Shown piece after piece: positions 49,801 to 58,328 of a stretch of 64,000 nucleotides of DNA; position 1 is the stretch's first letter; each line of letters begins with the position of its first letter. The stretch spans positions 4,493,001 to 4,557,000 of the forward strand of contig NZ_VIWT01000001.1 in NCBI RefSeq assembly GCF_007829815.1, read 5' to 3'. The position numbers were made by a program, and so were the translations under genes. The notes beneath the pieces are model-generated. The model saw only the letters and a program-made list of their open reading frames with translations, did not search any database and was not told the origin of the DNA. Origin of the DNA: Kitasatospora viridis. GTDB taxonomy: Bacteria; Actinomycetota; Actinomycetes; Streptomycetales; Streptomycetaceae.

Positions 49801-51171
49801 ATGAGGCACAGAGGCAGATCCGCACTGCTGGCGGCGGTCGCGGTGGCCGCACTGGCGGTGTTGCCGGGCACCCACGCGGCGGCGGTGCAGCTGCCGCCCC
49901 CACTCGGGCCCTGTGGCGGTCCGGACTGCCCCTCGACCTGGCAGCCGCCGAACAACGGCACCATCGCCGGCCGCGACTCCAACATCAACGTCTTCGTCGG
50001 CGGCAACTACGACGCGACCGGCCGGGCCGCCGAGGTCGAGGGCCGGATCGTCACCCTGGGCGATTTCACGCTGGACAAGAGCGGCGGTGGCGGCGGCTTC
50101 AACATGGGGGAGGTCGGCGTCGGCTCCCGGGTCCCGCCGCCGAACGGCAGCGACTTCGTCTCGGTCGGCGGCAACGTCACCTCCCGGCCGGGCAACCACA
50201 TCATCGTCGGCGGGCCCGACGCCTACGGGAACCTGCGCTACGGCGGCACCCTCACCGGCAACATCACCGTCGAGCCCACCGGACAGGCGGTGCACGACAC
50301 CGGCGTGCGCGACGAGTACGCGCCGCTGCGCGACACCATCCACACCTTCTCCGACTGCGCCGCGCAGCAGACCGCCACCGGCACCGTGGCCGTCACCAAC
50401 AGCGAGGCCACCTTCACCGGTGACGGCACCAGCGCCCGGCAGGTCTTCAACGTCACCGGGAACCTGGCCAGCTCCAGCGGCGGCCAGATCGGCCTGGTCT
50501 TCACCAACATCCCGGCCGGCGCCACGGTGATCGTCAACATGCTGTCCGACGCCCCGGTGATCAACACCTACACCGGCACCGGCCAGGCGGGCGACCAGCT
50601 GACCGAGCTGCGCCCCAAGCTGCTGTGGAACTTCCCGACCGCCAGCAGCGCCACCGTCACCGGCAGCGCGCAGTTCCAGGGCTCGATCATGGCCGGCAAC
50701 CCGGCCGGCACCACGACGCTCTCCCAGCCCGGCATCAACGGCCGGGTCTACCTGGCCGGCAACCTGGTCCAGACCAGCTCGGGCGGTGGCTACGAGATCC
50801 ACGCCTACCCGTTCGACGGCGACCTGCCGGAGTGCGGCACCACGCCCACCCCGACCCCGACCCCGAGCCCCACCGAGTCGCCCACCCCCTCGCCGTCGCC
50901 CACCACCCCGACCGCGAGCCCGACCACCCCGACCGCCTCGCCCACCGAGACCGTCACCGCCAGCACCTCGGTGAGCCCCAGCCCCTCGGCCAGCGAGACC
51001 GGCGAGACGCACTCGCCCCGGCCCACCTCCAGCAACAGCGGCGAGCTGCCCGACACCGGCGCCGACGACACCGGTCCGCTGCTCGGCACCGTCGGCGGGC
51101 TGCTGATCGCCGGCGGCGCGGCCGTCCTGGCCGGCCACCAGCTGACCCGCCGCCGCGGCCGCCACAGCTGA
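49801..51171 (+). CDS. choice-of-anchor A surface protein with LPDTG sorting signal
   Basis: 456 residues, GGAGG seven bases upstream. Signal peptide 1-26 (ALLAAVAVAALAVLPGTHA). Residues ~40-345 match the choice-of-anchor A type (GGNYDATGRAAEVEGRIV, LNFP-like LLWNFPTASSATVTGSAQFQG). Then a ~65-residue Pro/Thr/Ser stalk (TPTPTPTPSPTESPTP). The end carries LPDTG (416-420), a membrane segment and RRRGR, so sortase should anchor it to the cell wall. Confidence 0.9.
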   Translation: MRHRGRSALLAAVAVAALAVLPGTHAAAVQLPPPLGPCGGPDCPSTWQPPNNGTIAGRDSNINVFVGGNYDATGRAAEVEGRIVTLGDFTLDKSGGGGGFNMGEVGVGSRVPPPNGSDFVSVGGNVTSRPGNHIIVGGPDAYGNLRYGGTLTGNITVEPTGQAVHDTGVRDEYAPLRDTIHTFSDCAAQQTATGTVAVTNSEATFTGDGTSARQVFNVTGNLASSSGGQIGLVFTNIPAGATVIVNMLSDAPVINTYTGTGQAGDQLTELRPKLLWNFPTASSATVTGSAQFQGSIMAGNPAGTTTLSQPGINGRVYLAGNLVQTSSGGGYEIHAYPFDGDLPECGTTPTPTPTPSPTESPTPSPSPTTPTASPTTPTASPTETVTASTSVSPSPSASETGETHSPRPTSSNSGELPDTGADDTGPLLGTVGGLLIAGGAAVLAGHQLTRRRGRHS

Positions 51172-51210
51172 CACCACGCCAGCTGACATCACGCCAGCAG
51201 GCAGAACGAC

Positions 51211-51247
51211 GGCCGCCCGCCACCCCTCTCCGGGGTGGCGGGCGGCC
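51211..51247. terminator. bidirectional terminator between anchor protein and kynU
   Basis: Perfect 16-bp stem GGCCGCCCGCCACCCC / GGGGTGGCGGGCGGCC with a TCTCC loop, between convergent genes. Confidence 0.92.
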
Positions 51248-51278
51248 CGCATACGACGTCCCGTCAGACCACGCCCCG

Positions 51279-52514
51279 TCAGGTCACCGCGCCGCGCCGG
51301 TGGAACCGTTCGGCCTGCCACTCCCCGCTGGCCAGCACCTCGCGCAGCGCCTCCGCGGCGTCCCAGGCATCGGTGTAGGAGGTGTAGAGCGGGGTGAAGC
51401 CGAACCGCATCAGGTCGGGCGCCCGGAAGTCGCCGATCACCCCGCGCTCGATCAGCGCCTGCACCACCGGGAAGCCGTCCGGGTGCCGGAGCGCCACCTG
51501 GCTGCCGCGCCGCTCCGGCTCGGCCGGGGTGACGACCTCCAGGCCCAGTTGCGCGCAGCGGCCCATGAACAGCTCGGTCAGCGCCAGGCTCTTGGCCCGC
51601 ACCTGGGCCAGGTCCACCTGCTCCCAGATCTCCAGGGTGGCCCGCAGCCCGGCCAGCGCCAGCAGCGGCGGGAAGCTGGTGAGGAACTGCCCGATCCCCT
51701 CGGTCGGCCGGTACTCGGGCTTGAAGGAGAACGGCTCGGCGTGCCCGAACCAGCCGGTCAGCGGCTGCCGCACCGCCGCGTGGTGCCGGGGCGCGGCGTA
51801 CAGGAAGCCCGGCGCGCACGGCCCGGCGTTCAGGTACTTGTAGGTGCAGCCCACCGCGAAGTCCACCTGGCAGGCCGTCAGGTCGATCGGCAGCGCGCCG
51901 GCCGAGTGGCACAGGTCCCAGACCATCAGCGCGCCCGCCCGGTGCACCCGTTCGGTGATCTCCGCCATGTCCAGCAGCACGCCGGTGCGGTAGTCCACGT
52001 GGGAGAGCAGCACGACGGCCACGTCACCGCCGGCCAGCTGCTCGTCCAGCTCGTCCAGCGAGCCGAGCAGCACGCTGCGCGCGCCGTCGAACAGCCCGGT
52101 GACGCCCTCGGCGATGTAGAGGTCGGTCGGGAAGGTGTCCCGCTCGCCGAGCACCGTGCGCCGGCCCGGGCGCATCCGCAGCGCGGCGGTGAGGATCTTG
52201 AACAGGTTGACCGAGACGCTGTCGCAGACCAGCACCTCGCCGGCCGCGGCGCCGACCAGCGGCGCGATCCGGTCGCCCAGGGTGTGCGGCAGCTCGGTCC
52301 AGCCGGCCGCGTTCCAGCTGGTGATCAGGCCCTGGCCCCACTCCTCCTCGACGGTGCGGCGGACCACCTCGGGGGTGCGCACCGGCAGCACGCCGAGCGA
52401 GTTCCCGTCGAGGTAGACGGCGTCGGCGGGGAGCGTGAACTCCTTGCGCAGCGGGCCCAGCGGATCGGCGGCGTCGAGCGCCGCGCACTGCTCACGGGTG
52501 GTGGGGACGGTCAC
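51279..52514 (-). CDS. kynU: kynureninase
   Basis: 411 residues; GTG 52514 overlaps the kynA stop (GTGA) with GAGGAG upstream. PLP-dependent cleavage of kynurenine to anthranilate and alanine. The Schiff-base Lys226 is in GCTYKYLNAGPCAPGF, and DGNSLG and WDLCHSAGA are conserved. Coupled to kynA. No kynurenine formamidase gene is in the window, so that step must be elsewhere. Confidence 0.95.
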   Translation of the reverse strand: MTVPTTREQCAALDAADPLGPLRKEFTLPADAVYLDGNSLGVLPVRTPEVVRRTVEEEWGQGLITSWNAAGWTELPHTLGDRIAPLVGAAAGEVLVCDSVSVNLFKILTAALRMRPGRRTVLGERDTFPTDLYIAEGVTGLFDGARSVLLGSLDELDEQLAGGDVAVVLLSHVDYRTGVLLDMAEITERVHRAGALMVWDLCHSAGALPIDLTACQVDFAVGCTYKYLNAGPCAPGFLYAAPRHHAAVRQPLTGWFGHAEPFSFKPEYRPTEGIGQFLTSFPPLLALAGLRATLEIWEQVDLAQVRAKSLALTELFMGRCAQLGLEVVTPAEPERRGSQVALRHPDGFPVVQALIERGVIGDFRAPDLMRFGFTPLYTSYTDAWDAAEALREVLASGEWQAERFHRRGAVT

Positions 52515-53359
52515 AGCTCTCCTCGTACGGTCCACAGCTCCGGAAAGACGTCCTGGTCGGCGGCGCTCTTCAACCAGGTCATCCCGGAGGAGCCGCCGCT
52601 GCCCGGCTTCTCGCCCATGGTGCGCTTCACCGAGGAGTAGTGCCGCTGACGCCACCGGGTGACCCGCTCCGCAGTGTCCAGCAGCGCCTCGCCCAGTGCG
52701 AACAGGTCGGCGTGTGCGGGTTCGGTGTAGACGGTCAGCCAGGCGGCCTGCACGGCGGCGTCCGCCCGGTACCGCTCCGGGCCCGCGGCGGGGGCGGCGG
52801 CCAGCAGGCCGCGCCGGGCCAGCAGGGCCAGCACCTCGTCGTAGAGCGTGGGCGCGTGCAGCGCCTCGGTGAGCTCGCGCTGCACCTCGGGCGCGCCGGC
52901 GTACATCTCCAGCAGTCGGCCGGACTTGTTGCCGAGCAGGAACTCCAGCTTGAGGTAGGCCGAGGACTGGAACCCGGAGGCCTCGCCCAGCACCGGCCGG
53001 AAGGCGCTGAACTCCACCGGCGTGAGGGTGGCCAGCAGGTCCCAGGAGTTGTTCAGCACGTCCTGGGTGAGCGCGCCCCGGCGCAGCGCGGCCCGGGCGC
53101 CGGCCGGGTCGTCGGCCCGCAGCGCCCGCTGGGCCACGGTCCATTCGTGGCGCAGCAGGTCGAAGAGCAGCTCCATCACCTGGGTCGTGATGATGAAGGA
53201 CAGCTCGGCGTCCACCTCGCTGCGCGGCTGCTGCAGGGTGTGCAGCACGTCGAGCCGGGCGTAGCGCTCGTAGGGTGTGGCGCCGGACTGCCCGGCCGCC
53301 TCGGCCGCCAGGTCGGGGTCGAAGACCAGGTTCGGTTCCTGGACGGTGGACTGGGCCAT
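52511..53359 (-). CDS. kynA: tryptophan 2,3-dioxygenase
   Basis: 282 residues, normal for bacterial TDO. Heme enzyme opening the indole ring to N-formylkynurenine. Family motifs: ELSFIITTQVMELLFDLL, SGFQSSAYLKLEFLLGNK and RWRQRHYSSVKRTMGEKPGSGGSSG, the last with the tryptophan-binding loop; the heme His is in the RQRH. First gene of the kyn operon, divergent from an Lrp regulator. Confidence 0.95.
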   Translation of the reverse strand: MAQSTVQEPNLVFDPDLAAEAAGQSGATPYERYARLDVLHTLQQPRSEVDAELSFIITTQVMELLFDLLRHEWTVAQRALRADDPAGARAALRRGALTQDVLNNSWDLLATLTPVEFSAFRPVLGEASGFQSSAYLKLEFLLGNKSGRLLEMYAGAPEVQRELTEALHAPTLYDEVLALLARRGLLAAAPAAGPERYRADAAVQAAWLTVYTEPAHADLFALGEALLDTAERVTRWRQRHYSSVKRTMGEKPGSGGSSGMTWLKSAADQDVFPELWTVRGEL

Positions 53360-53438
53360 GTTCCGCTACCCCCTCGGATGATCGGTGCGGACTATTGTGC
53401 GGCGGGTCCCCCGGCGTCTTGAATGGGCGACGACTACC

Positions 53439-53464
53439 CGATCGGACGGATCGCCTTCCGATCG
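53439..53464. promoter_or_regulatory. CGATCGGA-N10-TCCGATCG inverted repeat, candidate Lrp operator
   Basis: An 8-bp perfect inverted repeat (53439-53446 / 53457-53464) in the 154-bp gap between kynA and the Lrp gene, 50 bp upstream of the latter. Confidence 0.55.
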
Positions 53465-53513
53465 AAAGGACTTTTCCGCAATCACCCGTCCGTCGTTCTG
53501 GAAGGCCCTCCGC

Positions 53514-53963
53514 ATGGCACTGGACGCGCTGGACCGCCGGCTGCTCGCCGAACTGCAGGCCGACGCCAGGCTCTCCTACAACGAATTGTCCCGCCGGGTC
53601 AGCCTGTCGTCCCCGGCGGTCGCCGAGCGGGTGCGCCGGCTGGAGGCGGACGGGGTGATCGGCGGCTACCACGCGCACGTCGACCTGGCCAGGGCCGGCC
53701 TGCCGATCACCGCGCTGGTCCAGGTGCAGTGCTACGGGCCGCGCTGCGTGCTGCGCGACCCGGAGGTGGCCGACTGGCCGGAGGTGCTGCAGCTGCACCG
53801 GGTCACCGGCGGCGCCTGCTGCGTGCTGCTGGTCGCGGTCCCCGGGATGGCCGAGTTCGAGGCGCTGGCCGACCGGCTGGCCGCCTACGGCCGCCCGGAG
53901 AGCTCGATGGTCCTCTCCAGCCCGGTGCCCTGGCGCCCGGTGAACCCGCCGCCGAACGCCTGA
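53514..53963 (+). CDS. Lrp/AsnC-family regulator, probably of kynAU
   Basis: 149 residues, ATG with GGAAGG upstream. HTH at about 20-45 (SYNELSRRVSLSSPAVAERVRRL), then the RAM ligand-binding fold. Divergent Lrp regulators next to kyn genes typically respond to tryptophan or kynurenine; this position suggests the same. Confidence 0.92.
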   Translation: MALDALDRRLLAELQADARLSYNELSRRVSLSSPAVAERVRRLEADGVIGGYHAHVDLARAGLPITALVQVQCYGPRCVLRDPEVADWPEVLQLHRVTGGACCVLLVAVPGMAEFEALADRLAAYGRPESSMVLSSPVPWRPVNPPPNA

Positions 53964-54000
53964 CGCCCGCCCGCCCAGCCCGCCCGGCCCGCCCGGGACC

Positions 54001-54642
54001 TCAATGCCCGCCGGTGCTCGACAGGTGCACCCCCAGGCCCGACAGGCCGTCCAGGAAGAGCTCCACGCCGACCGCCGCCAGCAGCAGCCCGAGCAGCCGG
54101 GAGAGCACCTCCAGCGAGGTCTGGTGGGTGCGCCGCAGCAGCGGCGCCAGCAGCAGCACGCTGATCGCGTTGATCGCCACCACCGCCAGGTACGCCCCGG
54201 TGACGGTGAACCGCCAGCCCCAGGTGTCCTTGGTCAGCGATTCCACCAGCACGGCGGTGATCGCCAGCGGGCTGGCGATGTACGGCAGGGTCAGCTCCCG
54301 CACGCCCTCGGCCAGCGGGTTGTTCAGCTCGTCGCCGTCCAGCTCCTCGTCCGAGCCGAAGTGCACGCCCAGCACCAGCCCGACCGCGTAGAGGAAGAAG
54401 ATCACCCCGCCGGCCAGCTGCAGCGACTCGTCGCTCACGTGGAAGAACGAGGTCACCGCGTCGGCCAGCGAGGACATCAGCACCCCGACCGCGGCCGCCA
54501 GCGCGGTGCTCACCGCGAGCAGCCGCACCAGCTCCCGGTGGGTGCGGGTGCGGCTCAGGTGCGCGTAGGCGAGCAGCACCTTGGGCGGGCCGACCACGGC
54601 GAAGAAGGTGACGAACGCGCTGCTCAGGTTCAGGACCGACAT
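54001..54642 (-). CDS. MarC-family integral membrane protein
   Basis: 213 residues from ATG 54642 with GGGGGG just upstream; an ATG at 54702 would add 20 residues unlike the family. Six hydrophobic segments, opening LNLSSAFVTFFAVVGPPKVLLA and including PYIASPLAITAVL, as in MarC/YchE proteins. Their function is uncertain (not drug efflux in E. coli). Confidence 0.88.
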   Translation of the reverse strand: MSVLNLSSAFVTFFAVVGPPKVLLAYAHLSRTRTHRELVRLLAVSTALAAAVGVLMSSLADAVTSFFHVSDESLQLAGGVIFFLYAVGLVLGVHFGSDEELDGDELNNPLAEGVRELTLPYIASPLAITAVLVESLTKDTWGWRFTVTGAYLAVVAINAISVLLLAPLLRRTHQTSLEVLSRLLGLLLAAVGVELFLDGLSGLGVHLSSTGGH

Positions 54643-54836
54643 CCCCCCAGCATGGTCGAGCCGCCCCCGCCCGACCCGCCGCCGCACCGGCGGGTCGCCC
54701 ACCGTGACGACCGTCTCACCAGCGCGTCCCGGGTCCCCCGGATGGCCGCGCCAGGGTCGAGGGGGCGACGGCCGTCGGATGGGATGGACGGTATCCAGGG
54801 GGCTCTCGGGGCAGAGAGATTGAAGAGGACACCATC

Positions 54837-55379
54837 ATGGGCTGTGTCAACCGCAAGGACCTGGGACTGTTCGTGCTGCGGGCGGCCGTCGGCGGGGTGC
54901 TGTTCTCGCACGGCACCCAGAAGCTCTTCGGCTGGTTCGGCGGCGGCGGGCTGGAGGGCACCGCGAAGGGGATGGAGGCGATGGGCTTCAAGCCCGGCGG
55001 GCAGAGCGCGCTGGCGGCCGGCCTGGGCGAGGCGGGCGGCGGCGCGCTGCTGGTCGCCGGGCTGGCCACCCCGGTGGCCGGGCCGGTGGTGGCGGGCACC
55101 ATGGCCGGGGCGATCTCGGTGCACTTCCCGCACGGCTTCTTCATCACCAAGGGCGGCTACGAGTACCCGGCGCTGCTCGGCGTCTGCGGCCTGGCGCTCT
55201 CCATCGCCGGCCCCGGCCGGTACTCGCTGGACGAGCTGACCGGCCACACCCTCAACCGTCCGCTGCTCGGCCTGCTCTCCTTCGCCGCCGCGGCGGCCGG
55301 TGCCTACGGCGTGGTGGGCAAGCGCGAGCGGGGGGTCCGCGAGGCGGCCATCGCGGCGGCCGAGTCCGAGCCGGAGTGA
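54837..55379 (+). CDS. DoxX-family membrane protein
   Basis: 180 residues. Four membrane segments with the DoxX start LGLFVLRAAVGGVLFSHGTQKLFGWF. Family members link to thiol or radical stress (SseA-DoxX-SodA in mycobacteria) or are components of terminal oxidases in archaea. No partner gene nearby. ATG start, AGAGGAC upstream. Confidence 0.88.
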   Translation: MGCVNRKDLGLFVLRAAVGGVLFSHGTQKLFGWFGGGGLEGTAKGMEAMGFKPGGQSALAAGLGEAGGGALLVAGLATPVAGPVVAGTMAGAISVHFPHGFFITKGGYEYPALLGVCGLALSIAGPGRYSLDELTGHTLNRPLLGLLSFAAAAAGAYGVVGKRERGVREAAIAAAESEPE

Positions 55380-55463
55380 CGCCGGGCGCGGCCGTCGCGC
55401 GGGCCCGGGGAGCCCGCGACCACACCCAGTCGAACAGCAGGTGAACATCGGGCTCCGACCCGC

Positions 55464-55489
55464 TTGACGTCTACACAGGTGTAGTACGT
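55464..55489 (+). promoter_or_regulatory. uppP promoter with CTACACAGGTGTAG palindrome
   Basis: TTGACG (55464-55469) is a good -35. The next base pairs hold a perfect palindrome CTACAC-AG-GTGTAG (55471-55484), framed by ACGT on each side. A repressor here would block polymerase. Resembles TACAN2TGTA-type BlaI/CopY operators. Confidence 0.65.
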
Positions 55490-55577
55490 TCTCGCGGGGA
55501 GGGGCCCGAAAGCTGCGTCATCGCGGCTAGGTACGCTGTCCGCTCCACGAGACCCGTACCGCGACTGAGGGTGTGCG

Positions 55578-56489
55578 ATGTCCCTGACCTACCCGGAATC
55601 CATCGGCGTGGGCCTGCTGCAAGGCGTCACCGAGCTCTTCCCGGTCTCCAGCCTGGGGCACAGCATCCTGGTTCCGGCCCTGCTCGGCGGCCAGGTCAAG
55701 AAGGACCTGGACATGACCGCCCCCAACTCGCCGTACCTGGCGGTGCTGGTCGGCCTGCACCTGGCCACCGCGCTGGCCCTGGTGGTGTTCTTCCGCAAGG
55801 ACTGGATACGCGTGATCCGCGGGCTGGTCAGCTCGATACGCGAGCGGCGGATCGAGAGCGTCGAGCAGCGGCTGGCCTGGCTGCTGATCGTCGGCACCAT
55901 CCCGGTCGGCGTCGCCGGCCTGGTGGCCGAGAAGGCGCTGCGCAGCGCACTCGGCAAGCCGCTGCCGGCGGCGATCTTCCTGGCCCTGAACGGCCTGGTG
56001 CTGCTGGGCGCGGACCGGCTGCGCCGCGGTGGCGGCGGCCGTCGACGGGCCGGCGCGGATGCCGCGCACACCCCGGGCGAGGACCCGGCGATCGCCTCGG
56101 ACCGCCGCCTGGCCAAGCTGACCCTGCGTCAGGGCGTCTGGATCGGCGCCGCCCAGATCCTCGCCCTGCTGCCCGGCATCAGCCGCTCCGGCGTCACCAT
56201 GAGCACCGGCATCCTGCGCGGCCTCAACCACGAGGACGCGGCCCGGTTCTCCTTCCTGCTGGCCACCCCGGTGATCGCGGCCGCCGCGGTGCTGAAGGTG
56301 CCGGAGCTGCTCAAGCCCGAGTACACCGGCATCCGCGGCCCGGTGATCGTCGGCTCGATCTGCGCCTTCGCGGCCGGCTACGTCTCGGTGAAGTTCCTCA
56401 CCAAGTACTTCGAGAACAAGAGCATGACGCCGTTCGCGATCTACTGCATGGTCGCGGGCGTCGGCAGCGCCATCTACCTGAGCATGTGA
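55578..56489 (+). CDS. uppP: undecaprenyl-diphosphatase (UppP/BacA)
   Basis: 303 residues. Recycles undecaprenyl diphosphate to the monophosphate for peptidoglycan synthesis; overproduction gives bacitracin resistance. Motif LLQGVTELFPVSSLGHSILV carries the catalytic Glu, and LPGISRSGVTMSTG the Arg. About eight membrane helices. The promoter region at 55464 carries a strong palindrome. A central loop (RRRAGADAAHTPGEDPA) is longer than in the E. coli protein. Confidence 0.95.
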   Translation: MSLTYPESIGVGLLQGVTELFPVSSLGHSILVPALLGGQVKKDLDMTAPNSPYLAVLVGLHLATALALVVFFRKDWIRVIRGLVSSIRERRIESVEQRLAWLLIVGTIPVGVAGLVAEKALRSALGKPLPAAIFLALNGLVLLGADRLRRGGGGRRRAGADAAHTPGEDPAIASDRRLAKLTLRQGVWIGAAQILALLPGISRSGVTMSTGILRGLNHEDAARFSFLLATPVIAAAAVLKVPELLKPEYTGIRGPVIVGSICAFAAGYVSVKFLTKYFENKSMTPFAIYCMVAGVGSAIYLSM

Positions 56490-56508
56490 CTCCGAGCACG
56501 TGACGGCC

Positions 56509-56521
56509 TGACGGACCGTCA
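56509..56521. repeat. TGACGGNNNGTCA palindrome after uppP
   Basis: TGACGGACCGTCA, perfect around the central A, 20 bp after the uppP stop; may also act as a short terminator stem. Confidence 0.75.
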
Positions 56522-56599
56522 CCCGGTTGCGCTGCCCCGCTGGCGGCGCGCCGGGCGGGCGCCGAGGGTGGGCGGGAGCGTCCCGACCCTGGAGGCCCC

Positions 56600-57199
56600 A
56601 TGGACCGCCGCATCCCGCCCCGCGCCGCCGCGCCCAGCCGTTCGCGCGCCCTCGCCGCCCCCGTCGCCGTCGCGACCGGGGCGGCGCTCTCGTTGGGCCT
56701 GGCGCTGGCCGGCTGCTCCTCCTCCAGCAGCTCCAAGGCCACTTCGGCCGCCTCCTCGGCGGCCAGTGCCGCCCAGTCGGCGCTCTCCTCGATCGGCGGC
56801 CAGGTGGCCTCGCAGGCGGCCTCGGCGGCCTCCTCGGCGCTCTCCGCCGCCGCCTCGTTCGGCTCCTCGGCGGTCGCCTCGGCCCAGTCCGCCGCTTCCT
56901 CGGCCTTCGCCAGTGCGACCGGCGGGCTGGACGCGACGGGCGACGTGAGCCTCGGCACGGTGGCCACCGGCTCCGACGGCAAGGCGCAGGTGCCGGTCAC
57001 CGTGACCAACCAGCAGTCCGACGCCAAGCGCTACACCGTGCAGGTCGACTTCAAGGACCAGAACGGCTCGCTGCTGGACACCGTCGTGCTGAACGTCGGC
57101 CCGGTGCCGGCCGGCCAGTCCGCCAACGCCACGGCGACCGGCAACCGCTCGCTGAGCGGCACGGTGAACGCCTCGGTCGAGCGCGCCGTCCGCTACTGA
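56600..57199 (+). CDS. Ser/Ala-rich secreted lipoprotein
   Basis: 199 residues. Lipobox LALAGC with Cys39 after a ~20-residue hydrophobic stretch. Residues ~40-110 are a Ser/Ala/Gln repetitive segment (ASSAASAAQSALSS), probably helical or glycosylated. The rest resembles an FxLYD-type beta domain (TVTNQQSDAKRYTVQVDF). Cell-surface, function unknown. Confidence 0.78.
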   Translation: MDRRIPPRAAAPSRSRALAAPVAVATGAALSLGLALAGCSSSSSSKATSAASSAASAAQSALSSIGGQVASQAASAASSALSAAASFGSSAVASAQSAASSAFASATGGLDATGDVSLGTVATGSDGKAQVPVTVTNQQSDAKRYTVQVDFKDQNGSLLDTVVLNVGPVPAGQSANATATGNRSLSGTVNASVERAVRY

Positions 57200-57209
57200 C
57201 GGCGGGTCA
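57197..57209. repeat. TGACGGNNNGTCA palindrome joining two convergent genes
   Basis: TGACGGCGGGTCA; the left TGA is the lipoprotein stop and the right TCA is the stop of the minus-strand aldolase gene. Confidence 0.8.
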
Positions 57210-58310
57210 CCGCTGCTTCGCCACCAGCTCCAGCAGCCGCAGGCCGGCCGCCAGCACGTCCTCGGCGGTCCACTCCAGGGCGTCGGCGCCGACCCGGATC
57301 TCGGCCATCGCCAGGCCCGGCAGCGCGTCCGTCCAGCCGGTGGCGAACCAGGTGCGCTCGGTCTCGGCCAGCTCCAGGTTGGCCGCCGACAGCGCCTCGG
57401 CGGGGTGCGGCAGGTAGAGCTGGAAGCTCTCGGTCTGCGGGGGAGCGGGGTTGATCCGGGCGCCGGGCAGCTCGGCCAGCGCGGTGGCGACGAGCTTGGC
57501 GTGCCGGACGTACCCGGGGATCCGGGGCAGCTCGGTCGCCAGGCCGTCCAGCGCGGCGAGCGCGGCCGCCCAGTTGGTCCACAGCTGCCCGCCGTGCCGG
57601 TGCCGCCAGCTGCGGGCGTAGCCGTCCAGCGCGGCGTTCCCGGCCAGCAGGGCGCCGTGGCTGCTGCCGAGCGCCTTGTAGACCGAGACGTAGACGCTGT
57701 CGGCCAGCCCGGCGAGCTCGGGCAGCGGCCGGCCGAAGTGCGGCGCCGACTCCCAGAGCCGGGCGCCGTCGAAGTGCACCCGGGCGCCGGCGGCCCGGGC
57801 CGCCTCGACCACCGCGACCAGCTCGTCCCAGGAGGGCAGCAGGAAGCCGGCGTCGCGCAGCGGCAGCTCGACCACCGCCGTGCCGTAGGGCTGGCCGAGC
57901 CCGGCCAGCTCCTCGGCGGTGTACGGGCGCGGGGCGGCGGTCGGCCAGAGCGCGCGCAGGCCGGTCAGCTGGCTGTAGGCCTGGCGCTCCCAGCGCTCCA
58001 GGTGGCTCATCGGGTGCAGCGCCACGGCGTCCCGCCCGGTCAGCTCGGCGCCGAAGCGCAGGGCGACCTGCTGGGCCATGGTGCCGCTCGGGAACCAGAC
58101 GGCCGCCTCGGTGCCGAGCAGCTCGGCTACCCGCTGCTCCAGCCGCGCGATCGCGCCGAACTCGCCGTAGGAGTCGGGGAGTTCGTCCAGCCCGTCGAGT
58201 GTGGCGAGGCGGTCGAGCTGCTCCCGGACGGTCTGCGGGCGCTTGCCGCTCAGGACCCGCTCGCTGGCGCGGAGGGCGGTGAGGCGACGGTCTCTGGCGT
58301 TCGAGGTCAT
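57207..58310 (-). CDS. threonine-aldolase/beta-eliminating lyase family enzyme
   Basis: 367 residues, ATG 58310. PLP fold type I: the Lys is in VSVYKALGSSHGALLAG, the HFDGARLWE segment holds the aspartate facing the pyridine nitrogen, and FPSGTMAQQ binds the phosphate. Low-specificity threonine aldolases cleave Thr to glycine and acetaldehyde; other beta-eliminating lyases share the fold. Adjacent to the two-component gene without overlap. Confidence 0.88.
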   Translation of the reverse strand: MTSNARDRRLTALRASERVLSGKRPQTVREQLDRLATLDGLDELPDSYGEFGAIARLEQRVAELLGTEAAVWFPSGTMAQQVALRFGAELTGRDAVALHPMSHLERWERQAYSQLTGLRALWPTAAPRPYTAEELAGLGQPYGTAVVELPLRDAGFLLPSWDELVAVVEAARAAGARVHFDGARLWESAPHFGRPLPELAGLADSVYVSVYKALGSSHGALLAGNAALDGYARSWRHRHGGQLWTNWAAALAALDGLATELPRIPGYVRHAKLVATALAELPGARINPAPPQTESFQLYLPHPAEALSAANLELAETERTWFATGWTDALPGLAMAEIRVGADALEWTAEDVLAAGLRLLELVAKQR

Positions 58311-58328
58311 CCGGCGATTGTGGGTCGG

